NCBI RefSeq assembly: GCF_014645135.1
Contig: NZ_BMLH01000001.1
Coordinates: 930,001 to 994,000, forward strand
DNA from: Rheinheimera tangshanensis
GTDB taxonomy: Bacteria > Pseudomonadota > Gammaproteobacteria > Enterobacterales > Alteromonadaceae
DNA: 64,000 nucleotides
Direction of reading: 5' to 3'
In this document: positions 19,899 through 28,191 of the stretch, piece after piece
Numbering within the stretch: the first letter of the stretch is position 1
How the letters are laid out: each line of letters begins with the position of its first letter
Translations under genes and position numbers: made by a program
Notes under the pieces: generated by a model
What the model was told of the DNA's origin: nothing
The model's database searches: none
The model's input: only the letters and a program-made list of their open reading frames with translations

Positions 19899-21818
19899 AT
19901 GTTAAAAAAAGTGCAGCAGGCTTTTGCCGAACAAGGAGCTTTATCTAAAGCTATCGAAGGTTTTAAAGCCCGTGAGCCACAAAAGCTGATGGCGGCTTCT
20001 GTGACCAAATCCATTGAAAACGGCAACGCGTTATTAGTGGAAGCGGGCACAGGTACTGGCAAGACTTACGCTTATTTAGTACCTGCTTTGTTATCCGGCA
20101 AAAAAGTGATTTTATCCACTGGTACCAAGAACCTGCAGGAGCAGCTGTATTTCCGCGATTTACCTACAGTATTAAAAGCTCTGGCTTTGCCGGTCGATAC
20201 TTCTTTATTAAAAGGCCGTTCCAACTATTTATGTTTATTCCGTTTAGATCAGCATTACCAGCATGTGCCAACCGCAGATGCGGCTGTGATCAATGATTTA
20301 AGCCTGATCAAAAAGTGGTCCAACGAAACTCAAAGCGGCGATATAGGCGAGCTGACTTATATAGCCGAAGACTCCAAGGCTTTGCCACTTGTCACCAGTA
20401 CAGCAGACAACTGCCTGGGTAAAGACTGCCCATCCTATGAAGACTGCTATTTGCTGCGTGCCCGCAAAAAGGCGATGCAGGCTGATTTAGTGGTGGTGAA
20501 TCACCATTTGTTTTTTGCCGATATGGCGCTGAAAGACACGGGTTTTGGTGAGTTGTTACCGAATATGGATGTGGTGATCTTTGATGAAGCCCACCAAATT
20601 CCGGATATCGCCAGTGAGTATTTTGGCGAAACCTTATCCAGCCGTACTTTGCTGGAGCTCTGTAAAGAGCTGGAGCTGATTTGTAAAACTGAATTACGTG
20701 ATCATCCGCAATTGAGTAAAACAGCAGACAAGCTGGCAACTTTAGTGCGGGACTGGCGGTTACTTTGGTCGGATGAACCTGAACGCGGCAACTGGCGTGA
20801 CAGCAGTAAAAGACCTGATGTGCAAGTGGCGCTGACCCGTGTCTCTGAAGCCATGGGTATGTTGTATCAGGTGCTTAAAGGCAGCTTGGGTCGCAACGAA
20901 GTGGTGGATCACTGTTTTGAGCGGCTGGCTTTGGCTAAAACTCAGCTGGAAAAACTACAGGATGTCAGCAAAACTGGTGTGAGTTTTTGGTATGAAACCA
21001 CCAGACAGCATATCAGCTTGCATTTAACGCCTTTAAGCATTGCCGATAAATTCCGCGAGCTGGTGTTTGCCGAAAAACGCAGCTGGATTTTTACTTCAGC
21101 AACCTTGTCGGTGGATCAGGGGTTTGCCCACTATATTGAACAAATGGGCTTGCAGCAGGCAGATACTCTGCTACTCGACAGCCCTTTTGATTACGAACAA
21201 CAAGCCATGTTGCTGGTGCCGCGTTATTTACCTGAACCCAATGATGCCCGTATGGGCAAAGCGCTGCTAAAATTGGCGGTGCCTTTAATTGAAGCCAATC
21301 AGGGCCGCTGCTTTTTCCTCTTTACCAGCCACAGAATGCTGCAGTGGATGGCCAACGAACTGCCACAGCATTTGTCTTTGCCTGTGCTGGTGCAAGGGAC
21401 AACCAGTAAACGCTTATTGCTGGAACAGTTTGTTGAAACCAAACATGCTGTGCTGCTTGGCACCGGCAGTTTCTGGGAAGGTGTGGATGTGCGCGGAGAC
21501 ACCCTAAGCTGCGTTATTATCGACAAGCTGCCTTTTGCATCGCCTGATGATCCTTTATTACAAGCTCGTAATGAAGATTGTCAGATGAAGGGCCTCGACC
21601 CATTTGCTTTAGTGCAATTGCCACAAGCAGTGATCACCTTAAAGCAGGGCGTTGGGCGTTTAATCCGTGACGTGTCAGACCGTGGTGTGCTGGTGATTTG
21701 TGATAACAGATTAGTGACCCGGCCTTATGGTTCAGTATTTTTAAAAAGCCTACCGCCAATGCGCCGTAGCCGGGATCTGGGCGCTGCGATAAAGTTTTTA
21801 GAAGATTTACCCAAATAA
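19899..21818 (+). CDS. yoaA: ATP-dependent DNA helicase YoaA (DinG/XPD-like)
   Basis: YoaA is an XPD-family 5'-3' helicase linked to DNA damage tolerance in E. coli, where it works with HolC. The start at 19899 (MLKKVQQAFAEQG) gives 639 aa, close to the E. coli 636; upstream in-frame sequence is not family-like. Walker A is EAGTGTGKTYAY, the DEAH box is VIFDEAHQIPD. A cluster of Cys residues (GRSNYLC, then NCLGKDCPSYEDC) matches the Fe-S domain. Late motifs include GSFWEGVDVRGD and QGVGRLIRD. tsaB follows 27 bp later, the conserved order. Confidence 0.94.
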   Translation: MLKKVQQAFAEQGALSKAIEGFKAREPQKLMAASVTKSIENGNALLVEAGTGTGKTYAYLVPALLSGKKVILSTGTKNLQEQLYFRDLPTVLKALALPVDTSLLKGRSNYLCLFRLDQHYQHVPTADAAVINDLSLIKKWSNETQSGDIGELTYIAEDSKALPLVTSTADNCLGKDCPSYEDCYLLRARKKAMQADLVVVNHHLFFADMALKDTGFGELLPNMDVVIFDEAHQIPDIASEYFGETLSSRTLLELCKELELICKTELRDHPQLSKTADKLATLVRDWRLLWSDEPERGNWRDSSKRPDVQVALTRVSEAMGMLYQVLKGSLGRNEVVDHCFERLALAKTQLEKLQDVSKTGVSFWYETTRQHISLHLTPLSIADKFRELVFAEKRSWIFTSATLSVDQGFAHYIEQMGLQQADTLLLDSPFDYEQQAMLLVPRYLPEPNDARMGKALLKLAVPLIEANQGRCFFLFTSHRMLQWMANELPQHLSLPVLVQGTTSKRLLLEQFVETKHAVLLGTGSFWEGVDVRGDTLSCVIIDKLPFASPDDPLLQARNEDCQMKGLDPFALVQLPQAVITLKQGVGRLIRDVSDRGVLVICDNRLVTRPYGSVFLKSLPPMRRSRDLGAAIKFLEDLPK

Positions 21819-21845
21819 AATGAATTGTAGAAAAGGAGCCACCTG

Positions 21846-22568
21846 TTGAAATTACTGGCATTAGATACCTCAACCGAAGCTTGTTCAGTGGCTTTAACTG
21901 TTGATGGCAAAATTTGGACTTTGGATGAAGTTTGTCCGCAGCAACACAGTAAACGTATTTTGCCTATGGTGCAGCAGTTGTTGTCTGAAGCGGGCTTAAC
22001 CCTGCAACAACTGGATGGTCTGGTGTTTGGCAAAGGCCCTGGTAGTTTTACCGGTGTGCGTATTGGTGTGGGTGTATGTCAGGGTTTGGCTTTTGGCGCT
22101 GAAATTCCGGTTTATGGTGTATCAACCCTGGCTGCTATGGCACAAGCTGCATACAGACTGCATCAGGCTCATCAGGTGGTGGCTGCTATAGATGCACGCA
22201 TGAATGAAGTTTATCTGGCCAGTTTTCAGTTAGATGAGCTGGGGCTGATGCAAGCGTTAAGCACTGAAGTCGCGGCTAAACCAATTGATTTATCTGGTCC
22301 TGTGTTAAAAGGTCATATTTGTGCTGTGGGAACTGGCTGGAAAACTTATGCGCAGCAACTGGAAGACTGGCATAAAACTGGCAACAGCGGATCCGAGGAT
22401 CTGGCGCAAGTTCATCATAGCCCTGTGATTCTGTATCCTTCAGCGCAGGATATGTTGAGTCTGGCGGCAACTCCGTTCCGGCAGGGGCAGTTTATTGCCG
22501 CCGAACTGGCAGAACCGACTTATGTGAGGGACGAAGTGACCTGGCAAAAGCTCCCTAACAGATCATAA
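21846..22568 (+). CDS. tsaB: tRNA t6A synthesis protein TsaB
   Basis: TsaB is the ASKHA-fold partner of TsaD and TsaE in making threonylcarbamoyladenosine at tRNA position 37. The 240-aa protein starts with TTG (AGGAG 7 nt upstream) and reads LLALDTSTEACSVAL, QQHSKRILPMVQQLL, GPGSFTGVRIGVGVCQGLAFG and AAIDARMNEVYLA, all family hallmarks. It follows yoaA as in E. coli, but slp does not follow it directly here. Confidence 0.95.
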   Translation: MKLLALDTSTEACSVALTVDGKIWTLDEVCPQQHSKRILPMVQQLLSEAGLTLQQLDGLVFGKGPGSFTGVRIGVGVCQGLAFGAEIPVYGVSTLAAMAQAAYRLHQAHQVVAAIDARMNEVYLASFQLDELGLMQALSTEVAAKPIDLSGPVLKGHICAVGTGWKTYAQQLEDWHKTGNSGSEDLAQVHHSPVILYPSAQDMLSLAATPFRQGQFIAAELAEPTYVRDEVTWQKLPNRS

Positions 22569-22575
22569 AAGTGAC

Positions 22576-22603
22576 TTGGCGAATTTTTTTGCTAAGTTAT
22601 ACT
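22576..22603 (+). promoter_or_regulatory. Promoter of the 101-aa protein gene
   Basis: TTGGCG (22576-22581), 16 nt, TATACT (22598-22603), 31 bp before the ATG at 22635. It supports a separate transcription unit after tsaB. Confidence 0.6.
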
Positions 22604-22634
22604 GGCAGCAAATAAAGGCGAACTTTGAGCAGTT

Positions 22635-22940
22635 ATGACAATAGCCGTCAGTCGTGATGTACCCAAAAGCCCCAGTGTCGGGCTGGTATTTCAGGGCAAT
22701 AAAACTAAAGCCGTTGAGGCTGAACAGCAAAGTAAAACCATACTGGTACCTTCAGGTTCCGGTGTGCGTGCTGATGCTCAGGTTTTGTCTATGCTGGATC
22801 AGCAGGAAGCCCAAAAACGTACCACCTACGATCAACCCAAGCAGCGTAACCAGCAGGCCTTAAACGCTTACGAAATGCTGGCTAATCAGGAAAAACGCGA
22901 CAAAATACAACAGATGTTTAGTCTGGATTTATACGCTTAG
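22635..22940 (+). CDS. Conserved-looking protein of unknown function (101 aa)
   Basis: I do not recognise a named family. The protein is soluble and polar: an N-terminal part with SVGLVFQGNKTKAVEAEQQ and ILVPSGSGVRADAQVLSML, then a Gln/Lys-rich helical C-terminal half (RNQQALNAYEMLANQEKRDKI) ending MFSLDLYA. A promoter-like pair at 22576-22603 and AAGGCGA about 16 nt before the ATG support expression. It lies where slp would follow tsaB in other genomes. Codon use looks like the neighbours. Confidence 0.65.
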   Translation: MTIAVSRDVPKSPSVGLVFQGNKTKAVEAEQQSKTILVPSGSGVRADAQVLSMLDQQEAQKRTTYDQPKQRNQQALNAYEMLANQEKRDKIQQMFSLDLYA

Positions 22941-22970
22941 GTCGCCTCAAGCAACGCTGTTTTTTAAAGC

Positions 22971-23000
22971 TGGGATCCACCTGACGAGAATACACGTATA
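22971..23000 (+). promoter_or_regulatory. Possible ECF-sigma-type promoter before the SDR operon
   Basis: GGATCC within 22971-22978, 16 nt, then CGTATA (22995-23000). This resembles the TGATCC ... CGTA arrangement of RpoE/ChrR (ECF11)-type promoters. Only the right gene content makes it attractive; the -35 has GG where TG is expected. No rpoE or chrR gene is in the window. Confidence 0.3.
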
Positions 23001-23024
23001 AACCGTACTATTAGTTTTGAGTGT

Positions 23025-23774
23025 ATGTTTATGTCCCGTTACTGTTTAATCACTGGTGCAAGTTCAGGTTTAGGTCGTGAGCTTGCCATTCAATACGCCG
23101 AACAAGGCTGGCAAGTGATCGCCGTTGCACGTTCCGTCAACGCGCTGAATGAACTACACAACCAATACAAAAACATCCATGCTTTTCCTTTGGATTTGAC
23201 CAATACAGAACTATTCTCTGCCGCTGTCGTGCAGTTGAGTCAACAGATCCCTGCGTTGGATCTGGTTATTCTCAATGCTGGCAGCTGTGATTATGTCGAT
23301 GTGACCCAGCTGCCTTTGGATATTTTTGACCGCACTATGGCGCTGAACTTTCAAGCTCAGGTTGCTGCAGTGAAATTGTTATTACCTCTGCTACAAAAAT
23401 CAGCAGACGCAACCCTGGCTATCGTCAGCAGTCTGGCTCACTTGTTCCCTTTTACCAAAGCTCAGGCTTATGGTGCCAGCAAAGCCGCTTTAAGTTATTT
23501 CGCCGACAGCTTGCGAGTTGATTTGACAGGCAGTGGTGTAGGTGTTTGTTTGATTGAACCCGGTTTTGTCGACACTCCTTTGACTCAGAAAAATGATTTT
23601 AAGATGCCTTTTTTGCTACAGGTCGAAGATGCAGCAGGGCGGATCCGTCGCGGACTTGATGCACAGCAACAAAGGATACGTTTTCCAAAACGTTTGGTGT
23701 GGAGCCTGCATCTGCTGAATTGTTTGCCCTATTCGTTGCGTTGCAAAGTCGCTGCCGGGATGCGTCAGTCATGA
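23025..23774 (+). CDS. SDR family oxidoreductase
   Basis: This is a short-chain dehydrogenase/reductase, 249 aa. The nucleotide loop TGASSGLGRELA (about 10-21), LNAGS at the NAG motif position, the catalytic Ser in AIVSSLAHL, and YGASK (YxxxK) are all in place, so it should be active. PGFVDTPLT follows. The substrate is not known. It overlaps the DUF2878 gene (ATGA) and forms a three-gene operon with it and the chalcone-isomerase-like gene. ATG at 23031 is an alternative start. Confidence 0.9.
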   Translation: MFMSRYCLITGASSGLGRELAIQYAEQGWQVIAVARSVNALNELHNQYKNIHAFPLDLTNTELFSAAVVQLSQQIPALDLVILNAGSCDYVDVTQLPLDIFDRTMALNFQAQVAAVKLLLPLLQKSADATLAIVSSLAHLFPFTKAQAYGASKAALSYFADSLRVDLTGSGVGVCLIEPGFVDTPLTQKNDFKMPFLLQVEDAAGRIRRGLDAQQQRIRFPKRLVWSLHLLNCLPYSLRCKVAAGMRQS

Positions 23775-24250
23775 CTAAGATGAATTGGCCCGTACTGATT
23801 GGCTTCAAACTGAGCTGGTTTGCCCTTGTCTTGTTGCAAAATATGCTGCTTATTCCGGTATTACTTTTTGTATTCTGGGCCTTGTGGCGTTGTAACAGGG
23901 CTGAACGTTTGGCGTGGTTGGCTCTGGCTGCGGTGGGCATAGCTCTGGATTCGGTGTTGCAATACAACGGTGTATTAAGTTTCACTTCTTCTGAGTGGCT
24001 CCCCTTGTGGATGCTGGCATTGTGGTTGGTGTTCAGTTTAGTGGTGGTGCAGGTATTTTCAGCGTATCTACAAAATTACTGGCTGGCGGCACTTATTGCG
24101 GCTGTGTCTGGTCCAATGGCATATCTGGGCGGCGCAGCATTAAGTGGTCAGATGCAGGTGAGCAACACCACAGAAGCTTATATAGCATTAGCTTTATGTT
24201 GGGGCTGCTTTGGTGTGTTAGCAGGATGGAGCAGACGATTTTATGCGTAA
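23771..24250 (+). CDS. DUF2878 family membrane protein
   Basis: A 159-aa, very hydrophobic protein with about four or five membrane spans (for example LLIPVLLFVFWALW and LVFSLVVVQVFSAYLQNYWLAALIAAVSG) and a conserved-looking LDSVLQYNGVLSF. This pattern matches DUF2878. The ATG at 23771 overlaps the SDR stop; the frame extends further 5' inside the SDR gene but that part is a shadow. Function unknown; in other gammaproteobacteria the family sits in clusters with cyclopropane fatty acid synthase. Confidence 0.82.
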   Translation: MTKMNWPVLIGFKLSWFALVLLQNMLLIPVLLFVFWALWRCNRAERLAWLALAAVGIALDSVLQYNGVLSFTSSEWLPLWMLALWLVFSLVVVQVFSAYLQNYWLAALIAAVSGPMAYLGGAALSGQMQVSNTTEAYIALALCWGCFGVLAGWSRRFYA

Positions 24251-24746
24251 CATTTTAGTGATCTTAGCTTTTGCCTGGAGCTTTAGTTCCCAGGCTATGC
24301 CAGATAATATCAAGCTCGTTGGGCAAGGCCAGTTTAGTTATTTATTCTGGGACTTGTATCAGGCTCAACTGTACACCGCAGATGGTCAATGGAGTAACTA
24401 CCAGCAAAGTGCACCGCTGGTGTTGAAGCTCACTTATCAGCGTGATATCAGTAAAGCTGATTTTATTGAAGCGACAGTGGATCAATGGAAACATCTGCAG
24501 GGTAAGGTGTCTACTCAGCATCAGGAGTGGGCCAAACAATTGGATCAGCTTTGGACAGATGTCAAAAAAGGCGACCAGTTGAGTTGTGTTTTATTAGCTG
24601 ATGGTACAGTGCAGTTTTACTTCAATGATAAGCTACTTGGCGATGTAACAGACCCTGCTTTCGGTCCGGCATTTTTAGATATCTGGCTGTCGGAGAAAAC
24701 ATCTGCGCCAAAGCTGAGAAAACAATTGCTTAAAACTTCAGCATAA
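24243..24746 (+). CDS. Chalcone isomerase-like protein, exported
   Basis: The 167-aa protein has a signal peptide (about 1-18, ending SSQA) and resembles the bacterial chalcone-isomerase-fold family: LVGQGQFSYLFWDLYQAQLYT, LKLTYQRDISKADF and FGPAFLDIWLSEKTSAPKLR near the end. The bacterial family is periplasmic, and true flavonoid chemistry is not implied. It overlaps the DUF2878 gene by 8 bp. Confidence 0.82.
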   Translation: MRNILVILAFAWSFSSQAMPDNIKLVGQGQFSYLFWDLYQAQLYTADGQWSNYQQSAPLVLKLTYQRDISKADFIEATVDQWKHLQGKVSTQHQEWAKQLDQLWTDVKKGDQLSCVLLADGTVQFYFNDKLLGDVTDPAFGPAFLDIWLSEKTSAPKLRKQLLKTSA

Positions 24747-25275
24747 AAAGTGAGGCGCGACTTGGGGTGATGCTGGCTTTCTGTACTGCATCCAAACAAA
24801 ATCTGCGCTTCCTGTTCCTTCTGACTGTATTTCTAATTTAGTTTGTCGTGTTTTTCATCTCATTTACTTTCAATTTTGTTACAAAACAAAAGCGGCTCCG
24901 CATTTGTTTATTTATTCATCTTTCCTCAAAAGGCCGTAAATAAGGCTGATTTCATTATTTTTGTTAATAAACAGCTAGATAGCTCGATTGCGCCGTTTTT
25001 GGTTGTTTAATTCTAGTACAGCTATGTTGTTTATTTTGTGTTCGCTTTCATATGTTGTTGATTCTTATCATTAATTTAACACCTGTGTTATTTGCGGCAG
25101 ATGCCAATTAACGTGACTATTTAAGCCTCAAAAGCGGTTGACCCCGACAAAAAATTACCTTTATTATCCGCCGCCGTTTTGGGTTGTCCCAATGCAGGCG
25201 TGTTGTAACTTCAATCGGCGCCCATGTCGATTGCCGTAAAAATAAAGCCACTACTCGGTGGTCCAGGGAGACAAA
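24747..25275 (+). other. Gene-free 529-bp stretch before the TonB receptor gene
   Basis: No credible gene. The first half is AT-rich. The last 110 bp contain three small inverted repeats: TTGGG/CCCAA (25179-25192), CAATCG/CGATTG (around 25212-25233) and CCAC/GTGG (25249-25262), the last touching the ribosome-binding site AGGGAG. A long structured 5' leader for the receptor gene is likely; I could not match it to a known riboswitch. Confidence 0.5.
25057..25075 (-). promoter_or_regulatory. Weak candidate Fur box
   Basis: The - strand contains AATGATAA in a 19-bp frame that matches the Fur consensus at about 13 positions. It is about 200 bp before the TonB receptor start. The match is marginal, and the receptor's ligand is unknown. 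Confidence 0.25.
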
Positions 25276-28089
25276 ATGTTTGTAAGTAGTAAGTTGTCAA
25301 AAGCTGTAAGTTTGGCTGTTGCTTTTGGCGCTGTATCAGGCGTCACTTTTTCTGGTTCAGTACATGCTCAGGAAACTGATAATGTTGAACGTATTCAGGT
25401 TACTGGTTCAAGTATCAAACGTACTGACATTGAAGGTGCTTTGCCGGTTCAGGTTCTTGACCGTGCTGCTATCGACCGTTCAGGTCTGGCAACTGCTGGT
25501 GACTTAATCCAGTCTATTCCTTCTATGCAGGGTTTCACTACTGATGGTGATTCTGTAGGTGGCGGCGGTGGTGGTATTAAAACTGCTTCTTTACGTGGTT
25601 TAGGTTCTGACTACACTCTGGTTCTGATCAACGGTCGCCGTATGGCACCACGTGGCTCAGGTTCTACCATTGACCTGAACTCTATCCCATTAGCAGCTAT
25701 TGAGCGTGTTGAAGTACTGACGGACGGCGCATCTGCTTTGTACGGTTCTGACGCTATCGCTGGTGTAGTTAACTTCATCACTAAGGATGACGCCCAGGGT
25801 GTGAACCTTTCTGCTCGTTACAACAAGCCACAAGAGAAGAATGGTACCAGCGATAACTTCTCTATCACTGGCGGTTTAGGCGATTTTGATGCAGATGGTT
25901 ACAACGTGCTGGTGTCTTACAGCCGTGATTCACAGGAACAGTTAAAAGCGACTGACCGTGAGTTTTCCAAGACAGGTATTATCCCGTTCAATTTAAATAA
26001 CAAACAATATTACTACGTTGCAGGCTCGCCAAATGCCATCCCTGCTAACGCTCGTTATGTATACACTGGCGCTGATGGTAAACCGGTTAACTCAGCTGTA
26101 TTTAACCCTTACGCGAACCAAAATGGTGGCTGTGCTACTGATAACTTTGAAGCTTCAGGCTTATGTCAGTTTGACTACACTACGACAGTAGAAATTCTGC
26201 CAGAAAGTGAGCGTGATTCTTTAATGCTGGGCGCGGACGTTGCGCTGACTGATGACGTGAAGCTTTTTGCTGATGTAATGTACTCTGATTTCTCTCAGAC
26301 TACCCGTATCGCTCCTAACGCAACAGGTTTCTTCCCATTAGCTGCAGATTCTGCCTTAGCACAGCAATACGTGATGCCTTATGTTGATCCTGCTCACCTG
26401 GGTTCAGTTACGTCTGTACAGGCACAATGGCGTGCATTACCTCTGGGTGGCCGTGCTACAGAGTGGAACACTAAATCAACGCATATCGTGACTGGTGTTG
26501 AAGGTGTGTTTGACACTATCGACTACTCAGCTGCTTTCACTTACTCAAAGAACGATACTGACGAAAACATTGCTGGTGGTTACCCGATCTTTGATAAATT
26601 CATGACAGCTGTAAGTTCTGGCTTAGTCAACGTCTTTGATACTCCGGATAAAATCAGTGCTGAAGGTCTGCAGGCTCTGCAAGATTCTCAGTACTATGGC
26701 AACTGGAGCAACGATACCACTGAAGTAAAAGGCGTTGATATCAAAGCCTCTACTCCAGTGTATGAATTGCCTGCCGGTGATGTTTATATTGGTACAGGTG
26801 TTGAATTCCGTAACACTCACTATGTCAGCTCATTGTCTGATGCAAACAAACAGGATCTGCTGTTAGGTGCAAACATCGGTTCAGAGTATGACTTAAGCCG
26901 TGACAACTACGGTGGTTTTGTTGAAGTGATAGTTCCGGCTCTTGAGAATCTGGAACTGACTGGTGCTGTGCGTTATGACAACATTGGTGAAGTGACCTCT
27001 GACTTCGTGTACAGCGAAGATGGTATCGCAGGTCCAGGCAGCTACAAAGTCAACGATTCAATGAACGACACGACTTATAAGTTGGCATTACGTTACAACG
27101 TGACTGATGATTTATTAGTACGTGCGTCAACAGGTACTGGTTTCAAAGCACCTTCTATGTTGGATTTAGGCCAGCCTAAAGTTGAATTCGGTGTGACAAG
27201 CAGCCCGTACTCTTGCCCATTTGCTGGTACTTCAGACCCGCTGGCTGCAGTATGTAGCCCGTCTCCACAACAGTTTGAAGCTTTCAGTCAGGGTAACCCG
27301 AACTTAAAACCAGAAGAGTCTGAACAGTACACTTTAGGTTTTGTTTATGCGCCTGATAACAACTTCAGCTTCAGCATGGATTACTGGAACATTGAGCTGA
27401 CCAACCTGGTGACTTCTGTGACTGAGTCTCAGATCGTCAACAACCCGGGACGTTACCGTGATCTGTTCACTACCAAGACCAACAAGGCAACAGGTCAGGA
27501 AGAACTGGCTATCATTTTCGCCAGCGTCAACGTAGGTCAGTCTATCAACAAAGGTATTGACTGGGACTTAACTGTAGGTAATGACTTATCTTTTGGTCGT
27601 TTAACTACGACGCTTGCTGGTACTTATGTATTAGATAGCAAATATACCCGTCCTGGTACTACGGATGACTGGATCAGCAGCTTAGGTCGTTTTGGTGATG
27701 ACAATGAAGTTGTATTCAGAACTTTAGCTAAGTTCAGCAACACCTTAACGCACGGTGATTTCACTCACAGTGCAATCCTGAACTACCGCAGTGGTTATGA
27801 AGATCAGGCTCAATATGCCGCTTCACGCACAGTGCGTTTAGGTTCAGTAACAGGAGCCGGTGCAGACGTTCAACTGAGCGTGCCGTCTTACGCTACTATT
27901 AACTACCAGACCAAGTACCAGGCGATGGAAGCTCTGGGCGTAACTTTTGGTATTAATAACTTAGCTGACCGTGCTCCTCCGCTGTCATTACGTACTGGCG
28001 GTGCTGGTCACCAGGTTGGTTTCGACCCACGTTACACTGACGTATACGGTCGTACTTTCTACTTAGGCCTGGACTACAAGTTCATGTAA
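25276..28089 (+). CDS. TonB-dependent outer membrane receptor
   Basis: A 937-aa receptor for energy-dependent import across the outer membrane. It starts at ATG 25276 (AGGGAG 5 nt upstream), with a signal peptide to about residue 31 (GSVHAQE). A TonB-box-like ERIQVTGSSIKR and the plug domain follow (PVQVLDRAAIDRSG, LRGLGSDYTLVLINGRRMAP, RVEVLTDGASALYGSDAIAGVVNF), then a 22-strand-type barrel with GTGFKAPS, NPNLKPEES and a final FYLGLDYKFM. It resembles the large marine receptors with Gly-rich plugs, which take up sugars, peptides or other organics. The ligand cannot be read from sequence; the convergent neighbour is an alkaline phosphatase. Confidence 0.92.
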   Translation: MFVSSKLSKAVSLAVAFGAVSGVTFSGSVHAQETDNVERIQVTGSSIKRTDIEGALPVQVLDRAAIDRSGLATAGDLIQSIPSMQGFTTDGDSVGGGGGGIKTASLRGLGSDYTLVLINGRRMAPRGSGSTIDLNSIPLAAIERVEVLTDGASALYGSDAIAGVVNFITKDDAQGVNLSARYNKPQEKNGTSDNFSITGGLGDFDADGYNVLVSYSRDSQEQLKATDREFSKTGIIPFNLNNKQYYYVAGSPNAIPANARYVYTGADGKPVNSAVFNPYANQNGGCATDNFEASGLCQFDYTTTVEILPESERDSLMLGADVALTDDVKLFADVMYSDFSQTTRIAPNATGFFPLAADSALAQQYVMPYVDPAHLGSVTSVQAQWRALPLGGRATEWNTKSTHIVTGVEGVFDTIDYSAAFTYSKNDTDENIAGGYPIFDKFMTAVSSGLVNVFDTPDKISAEGLQALQDSQYYGNWSNDTTEVKGVDIKASTPVYELPAGDVYIGTGVEFRNTHYVSSLSDANKQDLLLGANIGSEYDLSRDNYGGFVEVIVPALENLELTGAVRYDNIGEVTSDFVYSEDGIAGPGSYKVNDSMNDTTYKLALRYNVTDDLLVRASTGTGFKAPSMLDLGQPKVEFGVTSSPYSCPFAGTSDPLAAVCSPSPQQFEAFSQGNPNLKPEESEQYTLGFVYAPDNNFSFSMDYWNIELTNLVTSVTESQIVNNPGRYRDLFTTKTNKATGQEELAIIFASVNVGQSINKGIDWDLTVGNDLSFGRLTTTLAGTYVLDSKYTRPGTTDDWISSLGRFGDDNEVVFRTLAKFSNTLTHGDFTHSAILNYRSGYEDQAQYAASRTVRLGSVTGAGADVQLSVPSYATINYQTKYQAMEALGVTFGINNLADRAPPLSLRTGGAGHQVGFDPRYTDVYGRTFYLGLDYKFM

Positions 28090-28145
28090 TCTGAAAAGCT
28101 AAGGGCGTTTCTGTACTAAGCAGAAGCTTCCCTTGAGCAAATAAA

Positions 28146-28178
28146 AAACCCCACTGCATGCAGTGGGGTTTGTTTTTT
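28146..28178. terminator. Bidirectional terminator between TonB receptor and phosphatase genes
   Basis: A perfect 26-nt palindrome (28146-28171; arms AAACCCCACTGCA and its complement), flanked by A and T runs on both sides, can end transcription from both convergent genes. Confidence 0.9.
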
Positions 28179-28191
28179 CAATAACTAAATA

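Noticed and set aside
23699-23770. Longer N terminus of the DUF2878 protein
   Set aside because: It lies wholly in the SDR gene in another frame; the ATG at 23771 has the normal overlap and start.
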